Assembly (NCBI RefSeq): GCF_014639235.1
Contig: NZ_BMFU01000007.1
Span: 186,001-250,000, forward strand
Length of the DNA stretch: 64,000 nucleotides
Source of the DNA: Paenibacillus silvae
Lineage (GTDB): Bacteria > Bacillota > Bacilli > Paenibacillales > Paenibacillaceae
Direction: 5' to 3'
A program made the position numbers and the translations under genes. Numbering within the stretch: the first letter of the stretch is position 1; every line of letters begins with the position of its first letter. Positions 51,761 to 61,715 of the stretch are shown in pieces. Below the pieces are notes generated by a model that was not told the origin of the DNA, did not search any database, and was given only the letters and a program-made list of their open reading frames with translations.

Positions 51761-52708
51761 TCAACCATCTGTACGCGTTTGATTCCAGGGAAGCAGTCGT
51801 TTCTCCGTGAACACAACCAGCTCATAGAGAACAATGCCAAGCACTGCTGCGATGACGATACAAGCCCAGGCCAGAGGCATGTTAGCCAGTCGAATCTGAT
51901 CGGAGAGCAAATAACCCAATCCTTGTGAAGCGATAAAGAACTCTCCGACAATCGCTCCGATAATGCTGGTCGACATGTTAATTTTCAATCCCGCAAAGAA
52001 AGAAGGCAGGGCATGAGGCAGTCTGAGTTTCCAAAAAAATTGCCTGCGGCTCGCAGCCAGACTATTCAGCAATTCGCCATACTGCGACTGGATCGACGTG
52101 AGTCCCTTGAACAGGCTGAACGCCATTGCCGCCATCGTAATAACCGACACCACAGCGATGCGGGACCAGATGCCGTCTCCGAACCAATTGTTCATGATTG
52201 GAGCCAGAGCCACAATCGGAACAGCATTGAGCGCAGACAACACAGTGACTGCTGCCCTGCCGCTGTTCGGAAAAAATGACGCTCCTGTGGCAGCCAGCAC
52301 CCCAAGAAGCGAGCCAATCAGAAAGCCGCCCAGCATCTCGGTTCCGCTGTAAACGGCATAACGGAGCAGCATCTCCGCATTGTCGCGAATGGACAACACA
52401 ATCGCGGAAGGGACAGGAAGCTGATAAACTTCCAGTGACAGCAGGACGTGAAAGAAGCGCAGCTGCCACAAGGTCAGAAATGCGGCTCCTGCCAACCATG
52501 GCAGCAAAGTACGGAAGAGGATGCTGAGCTTGATTCCATAGCCCTCTGTATCCTTCCGAGATCCGTCGATAGGAATAGCCGCATTTGCAGCCTGAACCGA
52601 CTTTATTCTCACGGGATGCATCATACCCGCTGCGGCTTCAGCAGTTACTCCGGTGCCGGATGCTGTTCCCTCCTCACCTTTTCGTGGCAGTACAGTGCCT
52701 TCACTCAT
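51761..52708 (-). CDS. ABC transporter permease, pyrimidine-type importer, subunit 2
   Basis: A 315-residue membrane protein with six helices and the EAA-type loop LLNSLAASRRQFFWKLRLPHALPSFFAGLKINMS. A 50-residue soluble N-terminal tail precedes the first helix. It pairs with the permease at 52705-53529, with which it overlaps by 4 bp. Substrate is inferred from operon context (pyrimidine or a precursor). Confidence 0.88.
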   Translation of the reverse strand: MSEGTVLPRKGEEGTASGTGVTAEAAAGMMHPVRIKSVQAANAAIPIDGSRKDTEGYGIKLSILFRTLLPWLAGAAFLTLWQLRFFHVLLSLEVYQLPVPSAIVLSIRDNAEMLLRYAVYSGTEMLGGFLIGSLLGVLAATGASFFPNSGRAAVTVLSALNAVPIVALAPIMNNWFGDGIWSRIAVVSVITMAAMAFSLFKGLTSIQSQYGELLNSLAASRRQFFWKLRLPHALPSFFAGLKINMSTSIIGAIVGEFFIASQGLGYLLSDQIRLANMPLAWACIVIAAVLGIVLYELVVFTEKRLLPWNQTRTDG

Positions 52709-53529
52709 GCCGACCCGCCTCCCGTTGACCTGAATTCAGGCTGCCATGGTGTAAGCCAGCGTTCAATCAGGCTGATGAAAAGATAAGAGATCATGCCGAT
52801 GCCCATGCTAAGCATGATGGTGGCCCAGAACATACCGACTTGTGCATGACCGTAGTACAGTGAACTGACCATCAGTACGCCGAGCCCGTCCGGCGCGCCC
52901 ATCAACTCCACGACGATCGAGGAGGTCACCGCGAGCGGTGCTGCAATTTTCAAGCCGGAAAACAGCCCTGGCAGCGCCGAAGGGATCAAACATTTCGTGT
53001 AATGTGCAGTCCGCGAGGCACCACTCGCCAGCATGAGCTCCAGATGTTCACGGGAGGCACTCTTTAAACCTTTTAACGTATGGATAATAATCGGAAAAAA
53101 AGTGACGTAAGCCGCCATCAGAATACGCGCCCAGGCAGCGTTATGAATAATGCCGTAAACAATCGGCGCCAGTCCGATGACCGGGATCATCTGCGAAGAT
53201 ACAACATAAGGGGACAGTGTTCGCTCTAACCAGCCAGCGGCACTCATGAGCAGAGCCAGAAGCAGACCCAGTAACGCTCCTCCAGCGAAACCAAGAGCCG
53301 CATTCCCAAAAGTTACTGCGCCCTGTTCTGCCAGCGTGCCTGAATACCGAATAAACGCCTCAAGGACCTGATGAAGATACGGCAGACGGGAAGCAGCCTG
53401 CTGAGGAGACATGAACAAATGTAATACCCAGGCTATGCCTTCCCAAAATATAAAAAAAGCACTAATCCAGATCATCATCCAGACACGATAGCCCGGTTTA
53501 CCCAAACGAAGAAACATTGGATGGATCAC
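52705..53529 (-). CDS. ABC transporter permease, pyrimidine-type importer, subunit 1
   Basis: A 274-residue six-helix permease. The EAA loop is LELMLASGASRTAHYTKCLIPSALPGLFSGLKIAAP. The first possible start is the GTG at 53529, just after GGGAG; an ATG at 53517 is further from that site and could be the true one. It overlaps the end of the ATPase gene by 32 bp, so expression is coupled. Confidence 0.88.
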   Translation of the reverse strand: MIHPMFLRLGKPGYRVWMMIWISAFFIFWEGIAWVLHLFMSPQQAASRLPYLHQVLEAFIRYSGTLAEQGAVTFGNAALGFAGGALLGLLLALLMSAAGWLERTLSPYVVSSQMIPVIGLAPIVYGIIHNAAWARILMAAYVTFFPIIIHTLKGLKSASREHLELMLASGASRTAHYTKCLIPSALPGLFSGLKIAAPLAVTSSIVVELMGAPDGLGVLMVSSLYYGHAQVGMFWATIMLSMGIGMISYLFISLIERWLTPWQPEFRSTGGGSA

Positions 53530-54346
53530 GCTCCCTCTGAAAACAGCTGCGAATCGTTGTGATCATCTGATAAAAGGCTTCCGTCTCCCTCAGCTCGCTC
53601 TGTCGTTCGGCAGGCAGATGCACGTCATGGATGGAATGCACTTGGCCCGGATGGGCAGAGAGAACAATAATGCGGTCGGATAAAAAAATCGCTTCGGGGA
53701 TGCTATGGGTGACAAAGAGGAAGGTTTTGCCCGTAGAGCGTTTGATGTCCAACAGCTCCAGCTGCAGCTTTTCCTTGGTGAACTCATCGAGGGCCGAGAA
53801 AGGCTCATCCATCAGCAGCAGCGGCGGATCAAGGGCAAGCGCACGTGCGATGGATACACGCTGCTGCATCCCGCCACTAAGCTGCCATGGGTAATGATCC
53901 GCGAATCGGGTCAGCCCGACCATTTCCAGCAGTTCACCGCTAATGCGTCGGCACTCCTTCCGTGGGGTACCCAGCAGTTCCATGGGCAGTTCTACATTAC
54001 GGCGCACGGTACGCCATTCGAAAAGAGCCGGAGTCTGGAAAACGATGCCGAATTGCCTTTGCATTCTTGCTCGCTTCGGCTCCTGCCCTGCAAGCCGAAT
54101 GCTGCCCGTTGTTGGCTGAAGCAGATCGGCCACTAATCGGAGCAGCGTTGATTTGCCGCAGCCCGAAGGCCCTAATAAAGAGACAAATTCATTGGAATGC
54201 ACATGAAACGTCACATCGGATAAGGCCGTCACTTGCTGACTCCCGCTGCCAAATACAACGGAGACATGATCCACATCTATGAGCTTGTTTGCGGACGGAA
54301 TGACGGCTTGGTGGATGGGAGCTGGAGATTGAGAGGTCATAGGCAT
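53498..54346 (-). CDS. ABC transporter ATP-binding protein, first gene of the pyrimidine operon
   Basis: A 282-residue ATPase. Walker A is LLGPSGCGKST, the signature is LSGGMQQRVSIARAL, Walker B is LLLMDEPFSALDEFT, and the H-loop is FVTHSIPEA. It resembles nitrate/sulfonate/thiamine-precursor type importers (SsuB/TauB). It starts a run of at least eleven minus-strand genes down to 42116. Upstream 54347-54835 holds no gene; a TATAAT sequence lies on the minus strand near 54463. Confidence 0.9.
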   Translation of the reverse strand: MPMTSQSPAPIHQAVIPSANKLIDVDHVSVVFGSGSQQVTALSDVTFHVHSNEFVSLLGPSGCGKSTLLRLVADLLQPTTGSIRLAGQEPKRARMQRQFGIVFQTPALFEWRTVRRNVELPMELLGTPRKECRRISGELLEMVGLTRFADHYPWQLSGGMQQRVSIARALALDPPLLLMDEPFSALDEFTKEKLQLELLDIKRSTGKTFLFVTHSIPEAIFLSDRIIVLSAHPGQVHSIHDVHLPAERQSELRETEAFYQMITTIRSCFQRERDPSNVSSFG

Positions 54347-54680
54347 TCTCCTTTGCGGTATGAGAAGTATTGATACAATTCAGGAGCAAGTGGCAGGTTA
54401 AGCTACACGGAAGTAACAGACTTTAGCTTGTTAGGTACTACTATATCGTGTTGGGCAAAAAATACATTATACAAACTGTTTGGAAAATAGGCTGATCCAT
54501 GTGACATAGTGTAAAACGAGCTTGATTCCGATTCCATTTTCCGTACATTTACTGTAACGTTAAATAACATAAATCTTCCATTCATCAGATATACCTTCTC
54601 AACCTATCCCCTCTGTAATCTGCGTATATTCATTTGTATTAATTGATCAAATATTCGGAAAATTTGACATAACCCCTCGT

Positions 54681-54694
54681 AATCACATGTGATT
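54681..54694. promoter_or_regulatory. Perfect 14-bp palindrome upstream of the chemoreceptor gene
   Basis: AATCACATGTGATT lies in the 488-bp gap between the divergent ABC operon and the chemoreceptor gene. An extended -10 (TGTATAAC) on the plus strand is a few bases downstream at 54698-54705. It is a candidate operator; the binding protein is unknown. Confidence 0.35.
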
Positions 54695-54835
54695 TCATGT
54701 ATAACGTTGGATATAGACAGAGAATAGTTCGTAAGCAAGCGTCGGTACTGCTGTAACACCAGGCCTCAATCAAGTTTGAAATCATTGAAAACAAAGCTGT
54801 TCAAGGGCTGTTCAAATCCAGATATCGGGGTGGTC

Positions 54836-57049
54836 ATGATGTTTGATTGGCTGGGATGGAAAAAAGGCTTGCCGCTGTGGTGGTCTTATCGGTTGAATGC
54901 ACACCGTACACATGATGTGGAGCAGATTTTTGAAGGGATTGCCGAAACCAGAAGGCAGTTAATGATGGATTGGGCGAGTGATCAGTGGAACCATCTGGAC
55001 CGCTTGCTGCATCAGATGGAATCGGTCAGACCCCAGGACGTGAAGCCAGGATCGCCACAGGAAGAGAAGTTGAAAAGTTTGTTTAAAGCGAGTTATGCAC
55101 GATCACAGGATAGCACTGAATTGTTTATACTGAACGAGCAGCATCAGGTCATATTTTCTACATATCAGAAACATATTGGACAACGTTACACCACTCATGA
55201 AAATGCTTCTTTCGAACGTGGCCTAAACCACGTAATAACTGGTGCACCCGGCCAAAAATGCTTGTATGGCCCTTATGCTGATCCACTTACACTGGAGATT
55301 GGGCCACGCTCGTCCACATTTCATGACGCCATTACGCTGATGTTCATTGCTCCGATTGTTCATCAAGGCAAATATGCAGGAGCTTTGTGCAGCCGTATTC
55401 CCGGTGATGTGCTTGGTGATCTCATTCAGCGTGAGTCAGGACATATCTACCCGGACTCCGGCGATAACTATCTGTTTATGGCTGAATCTGTCCTGCGGCC
55501 TGAACTGCAGCCAGGAACAGCCTTGTCCCGAAGCCGGTTCGAGGATCGAACGTTTACCCATGGTGAAAATCTGAAGGATGGCGTAACGACCGACTGGGGC
55601 ATGGTGTCTGTGCAGGCACATACAGAGCTTGAATTGATGTTCACCGATCCGTCCACAGGACAATTACATCCTGGCGTATCGAAAACGATTCAGAACGGCT
55701 CGAATCTGTTTGTTGCCTATCCCGGGTACTCGGACTATCGCCATATCCCTGTTATCGGTAAAGGCATCACCTTTCAGCTTCCGCACTGCCCGGATCGCTG
55801 GGGTATGATGTGCGAGGGCGATCTGGAGGAAGTGTACCGCATCCGCAGTATCGGGTGGCGACAATCGAAACAGCATGGCATTTATATTATTTTCTCGGCA
55901 ATTCTTGCAGCTGCCTTGATTTTTGCCCTGACAGGCAGCGGCTGGAGTGCCGCTGCGATTGCCGGTTTTAATGTTATATTTGGATTCTTTGGCGCATGGC
56001 AGCTTCATCGTAAACAATACAGCCGCGTGCACGAAGACCTGGGACGCCTGAGCCAATTCATCCGCATTAATGCGGAGGGCAAGGGAGATCTGACACAGCG
56101 TCTGGACACGAATTCCTTTGCCCAGGATGAATCCGGCGAGTTGGCCAAATGGATCAATAACATGATTGATTCGCTCGAAAGCATCATGCTCAAAGTCCAG
56201 CGGGCTACGGAGGATGTCATGGATAATCAGTATCTGATGCGCAATTCCACCGAGACAACGCAGGTAACTACAGATCGTGTGAATCTCAAGCTTGGCTCCA
56301 TGATTCAAGCCATCCGCACCCAGTTGCAGGATCTGGATCAAGCGAAGCAAGCCGCAGACCATATGCGACTGACGCTGCAGCAACTGGAGATGTCGGCTAA
56401 TGAACAGATCGGCGTGGCCAGACAGGAAGTGGACCGCATCGGTGACAAAATGATTCAAATCTCCGGCGCGGTATCCGATACCAACCAGACGATTCTGTCT
56501 TTTCTCGGCACCATGAAGGAAATCTATCGCGCTTTGGCGGTCATTGATGAAATATCTGCACAGACAAATCTGCTTGCATTGAATGCAACGATTGAGGCTG
56601 CTCGTGTGGGAGAGCATGGTCGCGGATTCTCCGTCGTCGCCGATGAGATTCGCAAGCTGGCGGACGTCTCCCGCTCTTCCACAGAGGACATACATCACAT
56701 ACTGGATCGAATCTCGGTTGCGGCAAGTGCAGCTTCCAAGCAAATTACCGAGGGAGATCAAGTGCTTGCGGAAGGCACCAGTCTCGTTCAGGCAGCCTCC
56801 GAGCTTCTCCAGAAAGCCACAGCCGAAGAAGCAGAGCGTACACAAGTGGTGGATCAGGTCGTATTTCTAATGGAGAATATTGCTGCGATCAGTCACCAGA
56901 ATCGGGCCACCTCAGCCGAGGTGGAAGCCGAGATGATGGCGTTGATTCGGGATATGATGAAAGTGCAGCAATCCTCTCATGATGTGGAGGCCATCACGAT
57001 CTTCCTGCAGCAAGTGGTTGGACAGTTCCAGCTGAACCAGCCTGCCTGA
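54836..57049 (+). CDS. Methyl-accepting chemotaxis protein, large N-terminal sensor
   Basis: About 737 residues. The N-terminal 340 residues form a long sensor region that lacks an N-terminal membrane helix in this start choice. Two close hydrophobic segments lie at about residues 347-387 (IIFSAILAAALIFALTGSG and IAGFNVIFGFFGAW). A HAMP-like linker (HEDLGRLSQFIRINAEGKGD) is followed by a coiled-coil signalling domain whose tip is EISAQTNLLALNATIEAARVGE with GRGFSVVADEIRKLADVS. It probably signals to CheA. Start is uncertain (ATG ATG at 54836/54839 with GGGGTGG, or TTG 54776). Confidence 0.85.
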   Translation: MMFDWLGWKKGLPLWWSYRLNAHRTHDVEQIFEGIAETRRQLMMDWASDQWNHLDRLLHQMESVRPQDVKPGSPQEEKLKSLFKASYARSQDSTELFILNEQHQVIFSTYQKHIGQRYTTHENASFERGLNHVITGAPGQKCLYGPYADPLTLEIGPRSSTFHDAITLMFIAPIVHQGKYAGALCSRIPGDVLGDLIQRESGHIYPDSGDNYLFMAESVLRPELQPGTALSRSRFEDRTFTHGENLKDGVTTDWGMVSVQAHTELELMFTDPSTGQLHPGVSKTIQNGSNLFVAYPGYSDYRHIPVIGKGITFQLPHCPDRWGMMCEGDLEEVYRIRSIGWRQSKQHGIYIIFSAILAAALIFALTGSGWSAAAIAGFNVIFGFFGAWQLHRKQYSRVHEDLGRLSQFIRINAEGKGDLTQRLDTNSFAQDESGELAKWINNMIDSLESIMLKVQRATEDVMDNQYLMRNSTETTQVTTDRVNLKLGSMIQAIRTQLQDLDQAKQAADHMRLTLQQLEMSANEQIGVARQEVDRIGDKMIQISGAVSDTNQTILSFLGTMKEIYRALAVIDEISAQTNLLALNATIEAARVGEHGRGFSVVADEIRKLADVSRSSTEDIHHILDRISVAASAASKQITEGDQVLAEGTSLVQAASELLQKATAEEAERTQVVDQVVFLMENIAAISHQNRATSAEVEAEMMALIRDMMKVQQSSHDVEAITIFLQQVVGQFQLNQPA

Positions 57050-57182
57050 ATTGCTGTCACCGGACGTCATCATTGACGCGGATTGGAGAAATAGCTAAAA
57101 TTTGATGCAACTGTTGCTTTCGTAATTGTCGTATCATTTATTATAGAAGATATCCAATCTGAACGTTGAAAGGGTGGTCTGC

Positions 57183-58184
57183 ATGGAACTGCTTCAGGAT
57201 TCATTTGGCCGAATACATGACTACATCCGTATTTCCGTTACGGACCGCTGCAATCTGCGCTGCGTTTACTGCATGCCCGCGGAAGGCATGGAGTTTGCTC
57301 CACATGATGAAATTATGAGTTATGAAGAGATTGCGGAAGTGCTGAAAGTGCTCGCCCCCATGGGCATGCGCAAGGTTCGGCTCACCGGCGGGGAGCCGCT
57401 GGTGCGTAAAGACCTGCACAAACTTGTAGGCATGATCTCCGCGATCGACGGCATTGAAGATATTGCTCTGACGACCAATGCGCTACTGCTGGACAAACAG
57501 GCACAAGCGTTGAAGGATGCAGGCTTGAATCGTATCAATATCAGTCTCGACTCGCTGCATGCCGACCGCTTCTCCATGATTACACGTGGTGGAGATGTGA
57601 ATAAGGTGTTAAAAGGCATTGAAGCAGCTACGGCTGTCGGACTTGCACCGATCAAGCTGAATGTCGTGCTTATGAAGGGCATTAATGATGATGAAATCAA
57701 GGATTTCATTGCCATGACGATGGATCAGCCGCTGCATGTGCGATTTATTGAATACATGCCCATCGGACACGCCTCCGATTCCTGGCGCAAATCGTATTTG
57801 CCGCTGGAGGCCGTAACAGATGTGTGCGCAGAAGCTGGCTGGACGGTGGAGAACACCGAAGGCCCTGCCGGGAACGGTCCATCTCGCAACATGAGAATCA
57901 AGGGCTCCCAAGGTACTTTTGGCCTGATCCATCCGGTAAGCGATCACTTTTGTGACAACTGCAACCGGCTGAGGCTGACCGCTGATGGACATATCAAAGC
58001 CTGCCTCTACTGGTCGGATGAGTATAATGTTCGCCGCTTCGTGGATGATCCCGATGCCATGGCGGCACTCTTCCTCAAGGCGCTGGGTACGAAACCGAAG
58101 AATCATGAAATGGCTCTGGCCCTAGAGAAAAAAATGCAGTCACATACCCCAACCGTGCGGCGTATGTCACAGATCGGCGGATAA
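57183..58184 (+). CDS. moaA: GTP 3',8-cyclase (molybdenum cofactor)
   Basis: A 333-residue radical-SAM enzyme converting GTP to 3',8-cyclo-GTP with MoaC as partner. The SAM-cluster cysteines are in VTDRCNLRCVYCMP. TGGEPLVRKDL follows, and the C-terminal cluster cysteines are in HFCDNCNRLRLTADGHIKACLY. ATG 57183 has AAAGGGTGG 5 nt upstream. No other moa or mob gene is in the window, so here it is a single gene. A terminator follows at 58275. Confidence 0.95.
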   Translation: MELLQDSFGRIHDYIRISVTDRCNLRCVYCMPAEGMEFAPHDEIMSYEEIAEVLKVLAPMGMRKVRLTGGEPLVRKDLHKLVGMISAIDGIEDIALTTNALLLDKQAQALKDAGLNRINISLDSLHADRFSMITRGGDVNKVLKGIEAATAVGLAPIKLNVVLMKGINDDEIKDFIAMTMDQPLHVRFIEYMPIGHASDSWRKSYLPLEAVTDVCAEAGWTVENTEGPAGNGPSRNMRIKGSQGTFGLIHPVSDHFCDNCNRLRLTADGHIKACLYWSDEYNVRRFVDDPDAMAALFLKALGTKPKNHEMALALEKKMQSHTPTVRRMSQIGG

Positions 58185-58274
58185 AAAAAGAAGGGTTCTC
58201 TATATTCGAACGGTAGAAATGTCAGCTGTCCCCAACAGCTCGAGCTGCTGCTTCAAAAACTTAGGAAACAGACT

Positions 58275-58312
58275 AAAACAGACGAGAATACCACGTTCCC
58301 GTCTGTTTTTTT
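58275..58312 (+). terminator. Terminator after moaA
   Basis: AAAACAGACG/CGTCTGTTTT stem followed by TTTTTTT-type tract, about 90 bp beyond the stop. The stem could work in both directions. No gene is seen in 58185-58513. Confidence 0.8.
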
Positions 58313-58513
58313 GGCGTTTCTCCCCTTTTAAGGTCAGATATTGCTTGCTCTCTATGAGCAGACATCGATGCACTGCTGCACTAGGATTCAAACGTTTTCA
58401 AAAAATATAGTAGACATTATGGTCTGATGGAGTCTAAAATTCAATAATCGTTCTGACGATGTATTATATACGCCCATATGATAAATACACATACACTATA
58501 GGAGCTGACCTTA

Positions 58514-59350
58514 TTGAACATTGTAGAAGCACTCGTTGCAGCAAGTCCTTATTTCAAAATTATGTTAAAGGAACACGATATTATGATTGCCGTAACCGAT
58601 ACGGAGAAGTTCTGGTATTACGTTCCCAGCAACGAGCTTGATCTTGGCATCAAAGCCGGTGACCCCATCTCTCTTGAGGACCCTACACTGCGCCGTGCAT
58701 TAGTGAACGGTGAAACTTCGGCCAATCGAATTGACGCCAAATTCTACGGTACAGCGATCAATTCGGCGGCTACGCCGCTGTATGATGAACATGGAAAGAT
58801 TGCAGGTACACTTGCTATTGGATTTTCTCTTCAGAATGAAGAAAAGCTGGAGCACTTTACCGAACTGATTACCGGTATCAGTGGCAGATTAACCGATATG
58901 GTGCAGACCGTAGCAGCACAGTCCGAGCAGTTAACAGCATCATCCACACAGATTCTGGACAATACCCGTATAGCGGTGCAAAATTCTGGCGAGGTTAACA
59001 AGGTCGCCGGATTTATCCGCGAGATTTCAGAACAGACGAATCTGCTCGGTCTGAATGCTGCCATTGAAGCTGCACGAGCTGGCGAGGCAGGCGCAGGCTT
59101 CGGTGTCGTGGCAGCCGAGGTACGCAAACTGTCTACTGGAACCAAGGAAGCTACGGTCAACATTGAACGTTCACTCAAGGATGTGCAGACCTCCATTCGT
59201 CAGATGGAACAGGAAATCACCTCCATAGCCCAGTCCAGTAATGAACAGGCCGAGCTGGTAACCGAGTTCAGTGAAGTCATTGATCATCTGAATGAAGTGA
59301 GCCGTGACCTTAAACTGTTCATTGAATCCATGCTGTTGAAAGCGGAATAA
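58514..59350 (+). CDS. Soluble chemoreceptor-like signalling protein
   Basis: 278 residues without a membrane helix. The N-terminal 110 residues look like a small cache/PAS-type sensor (KFWYYVPSNELDLGIKAGD, later YGTAINSAATPLYDEHGKIAGTLAIG). The MCP signalling hairpin follows with tip EISEQTNLLGLNAAIEAARAGE and AGFGVVAAEVRKLS, but with short coiled coils and no obvious methylation helices. It may feed cytoplasmic signals to CheA. Start is TTG with GGAG 9 nt upstream; no ATG nearby fits. Confidence 0.85.
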   Translation: MNIVEALVAASPYFKIMLKEHDIMIAVTDTEKFWYYVPSNELDLGIKAGDPISLEDPTLRRALVNGETSANRIDAKFYGTAINSAATPLYDEHGKIAGTLAIGFSLQNEEKLEHFTELITGISGRLTDMVQTVAAQSEQLTASSTQILDNTRIAVQNSGEVNKVAGFIREISEQTNLLGLNAAIEAARAGEAGAGFGVVAAEVRKLSTGTKEATVNIERSLKDVQTSIRQMEQEITSIAQSSNEQAELVTEFSEVIDHLNEVSRDLKLFIESMLLKAE

Positions 59351-59368
59351 ACCCAGCCGCCTGTTCGT

Positions 59369-59977
59369 CTATGAAGCAAAGAGCTTCCAGCACATCATCA
59401 GCGCGAGTCCCACCATAATAAGCGCGGATAAACGGTTCAGTGCGTGCCGAACCCGTCCAGTGTTATCATTGCTGCCAACCAGCCTGCCTGCACCTGCAAG
59501 TCCCAGAAACCATACCCAGGATACAGCTGCTGTTGTTAAGGCAAAACAGACACGTTCCATCCCTTTATACTGAAGTGAGCTGGTGCCAATCACAGCCACC
59601 GTATCCAGCAAGGCATGAGGGTTGAGCAGGGAAACCGAAGCAGCAAATGTAATTTGACGCAATGCAGACATGGCCTTCGGGGCTTCTTCCCTGGAAGCAG
59701 ATGACTTCCACAGTCCCCTAGCCATATAGAGTAGAAACAGACTGCCTGCCCCATATAAAGTATTGGTCAGCATCGGCCATTGTAACAAAACAAGGGACAA
59801 GCCTCCCACAGCTGCACCAATCAGCAATGTATCACTAATGCTTGCTGTAACAACAGCAGGCATTGCATGCAGATATTTCTTCTGACTCAGCCCTTGATTA
59901 AAAATAAATACATTTTGGACACCCAGCGGCAGAATCAGGCCAAAGGCCAGCACCACTGCGTGGATCATGACTTCCAT
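59369..59977 (-). CDS. LysE/ArgO family amino-acid exporter
   Basis: A 202-residue membrane protein with five to six helices. Family motif FGLILPLGVQNVFIFNQGLSQ opens the protein, and SVSLLNPHALLDTVAVIG is the LysE/ArgO mid-motif. It is divergent from a MocR-type regulator, a common arrangement in which the regulator controls the exporter. The stop is 19 bp from the converging chemoreceptor gene. Substrate is likely a basic amino acid, but this is inference. Confidence 0.88.
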   Translation of the reverse strand: MEVMIHAVVLAFGLILPLGVQNVFIFNQGLSQKKYLHAMPAVVTASISDTLLIGAAVGGLSLVLLQWPMLTNTLYGAGSLFLLYMARGLWKSSASREEAPKAMSALRQITFAASVSLLNPHALLDTVAVIGTSSLQYKGMERVCFALTTAAVSWVWFLGLAGAGRLVGSNDNTGRVRHALNRLSALIMVGLALMMCWKLFAS

Positions 59978-60112
59978 TCCTTCTCATCCCCCTTATCTGT
60001 GTCTTCAGAGTAGATGAGACGCAGTCACATGTAACCAGCCACTTGGATGGTAAAGAACCCAACCAAATGATATAGTGTACGGTACGTAAGACATTGGAGG
60101 TGAACCTTCCTG

Positions 60113-61630
60113 ATGGGACGTAGCCCTGTTGATCGTTCTTCCAGCATCAGCTGGAAGCCAGACCCTGCACTTGATCTGCCTATGTATCGTCAGATTGAAG
60201 CCTATATTCGTCAGAAGATCGCCACAGGGGAATGGTCTGCCGGATATCGCCTTCCTTCTCAGCGAACGCTGGCGGCAGCCATGGGAGTAAACCGAAGTAC
60301 ACTGGTGACTGCCCTGGATAATCTTGCCGCAACAGGGATGATTGAAGGCCGCCACGGTGGTGGGACCTATGTCTCCGGTTCAGGCTGGCACAGCCTTGCG
60401 CATACATCACTGCCCAATTGGAGCGAAGCTGCACAGGAGGGCTGGTATTATCCGAATCTGCCTGAGATACAGCAGATTAATCAGGCCGAATTCCGTCCAG
60501 GCATTATTCGGCTGGGCACAGGCGAGCTTGCACCTGAGCTCATGCCCAGTGCAGCATTCAACGAAATTCTTCAGAACTTGTCCAGCCGTACCCGGACCCT
60601 TAATTATATTGAACCTCAAGGCAGCCTCGAGCTTCGCGAGGCCTTGGCCCTGCACTTGCAAACCAGCGGCATCCAGGCATCGCCGGATTCCATCCTGATT
60701 GTATCTGGCTCGCTGCAGGCACTGCATCTGATCTCGGTAGGACTCCTGCCGCGTGGTTCAGCCGTGCTGCTGGAGAAACCCTCGTATCTCTATTCGATTC
60801 ATGCCTTTCAATCCGCCGGTTTGAAACTGAACGGTATTCCTATGAATGAGGAGGGACTCGATCTCGAGTATCTGGATCGAGCCATCCAGACCGTGAAAAG
60901 GGTACGCAGCGAGAACGGGGACGAATCTTTTCCACTGTTGTACACGATCCCAAGCTTCCACAACCCTACAGGGGGTGTAATGAGCAGAGAGCGCCGGGAA
61001 CAATTAATGTCACTTGCCCGCATCTCCGGCATCTCCATTCTGGAGGATGCTGCTTATCAGGAGCTGTGGCTGGAGCATCCTCCCCCGCCCTCGCTCAAAG
61101 CAAACGACCTGGAAGGCCGGGTGCTGCATATGGGCACGCTCTCCAAAGCAGTCAGCCCCGGACTTCGTCTTGGCTGGCTTGTCGGCCCTGTGCCCGTCAT
61201 TCGCAGACTTGCCGATATCAAAATGCAGACGGATTATGGCACCAGTTCACTAGCTCAGGAAGCAGCGGCATCATGGTTTTCTGACGGGCACCATGCAAGC
61301 CACATGGAGCAACTTCGCCCTGAACTTCGTAAACGCAAAGCGTTCATGCTGACGTTATTGCAGCAGCACTTCCACGACATTGCCGATTGGACAACACCGG
61401 AAGGCGGCTTCTATATCTGGCTGCGTTTCTCAGCGGAACCGTTATCCATAAGGCGATTATTCCATGACTGTCTGGAGGAAGATGTGCTGATTCACCCGGG
61501 TTACCTGTATGACCGGCTTGATGCGAAGCATATCCGCCTCTCGTATGCCTATGCTTCCTTAGATGAGATGGAGCGTGGATTAATCCTTCTTGCGCAAGCG
61601 GCGCGCAGGCTGCTGCTGAATCAACCTTAA
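60113..61630 (+). CDS. MocR-type regulator (GntR HTH fused to aminotransferase-like domain)
   Basis: 505 residues. The winged HTH is at about 22-85 (PMYRQIEAYIRQKIATGEW, LPSQRTLAAAMGVNRSTL, GMIEGRHGGGTYVS). The fold-type-I PLP domain starts near 125, with the PLP lysine in MGTLSKAVSPGLRLGW and SFHNPTGGVMS as a further motif. Such proteins sense PLP or an amino acid and act as transcription factors. The divergent LysE-type gene, 135 bp away, is the likely target. GGAGG lies 12 nt before the ATG. Confidence 0.9.
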   Translation: MGRSPVDRSSSISWKPDPALDLPMYRQIEAYIRQKIATGEWSAGYRLPSQRTLAAAMGVNRSTLVTALDNLAATGMIEGRHGGGTYVSGSGWHSLAHTSLPNWSEAAQEGWYYPNLPEIQQINQAEFRPGIIRLGTGELAPELMPSAAFNEILQNLSSRTRTLNYIEPQGSLELREALALHLQTSGIQASPDSILIVSGSLQALHLISVGLLPRGSAVLLEKPSYLYSIHAFQSAGLKLNGIPMNEEGLDLEYLDRAIQTVKRVRSENGDESFPLLYTIPSFHNPTGGVMSRERREQLMSLARISGISILEDAAYQELWLEHPPPPSLKANDLEGRVLHMGTLSKAVSPGLRLGWLVGPVPVIRRLADIKMQTDYGTSSLAQEAAASWFSDGHHASHMEQLRPELRKRKAFMLTLLQQHFHDIADWTTPEGGFYIWLRFSAEPLSIRRLFHDCLEEDVLIHPGYLYDRLDAKHIRLSYAYASLDEMERGLILLAQAARRLLLNQP

Positions 61631-61715
61631 AACAGCCTTGAACTGAAGGAGCATATCCCCGGTTCAAGGCTGTTAGCATACTGTGAGTTACATTGGAATA
61701 CCAAATATAAGTTCG

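Noticed and set aside
55664..56845. 393-codon minus-strand frame rich in Cys and His
   Set aside because: Antisense to the chemoreceptor gene, whose signalling tip is perfectly conserved in the plus frame.
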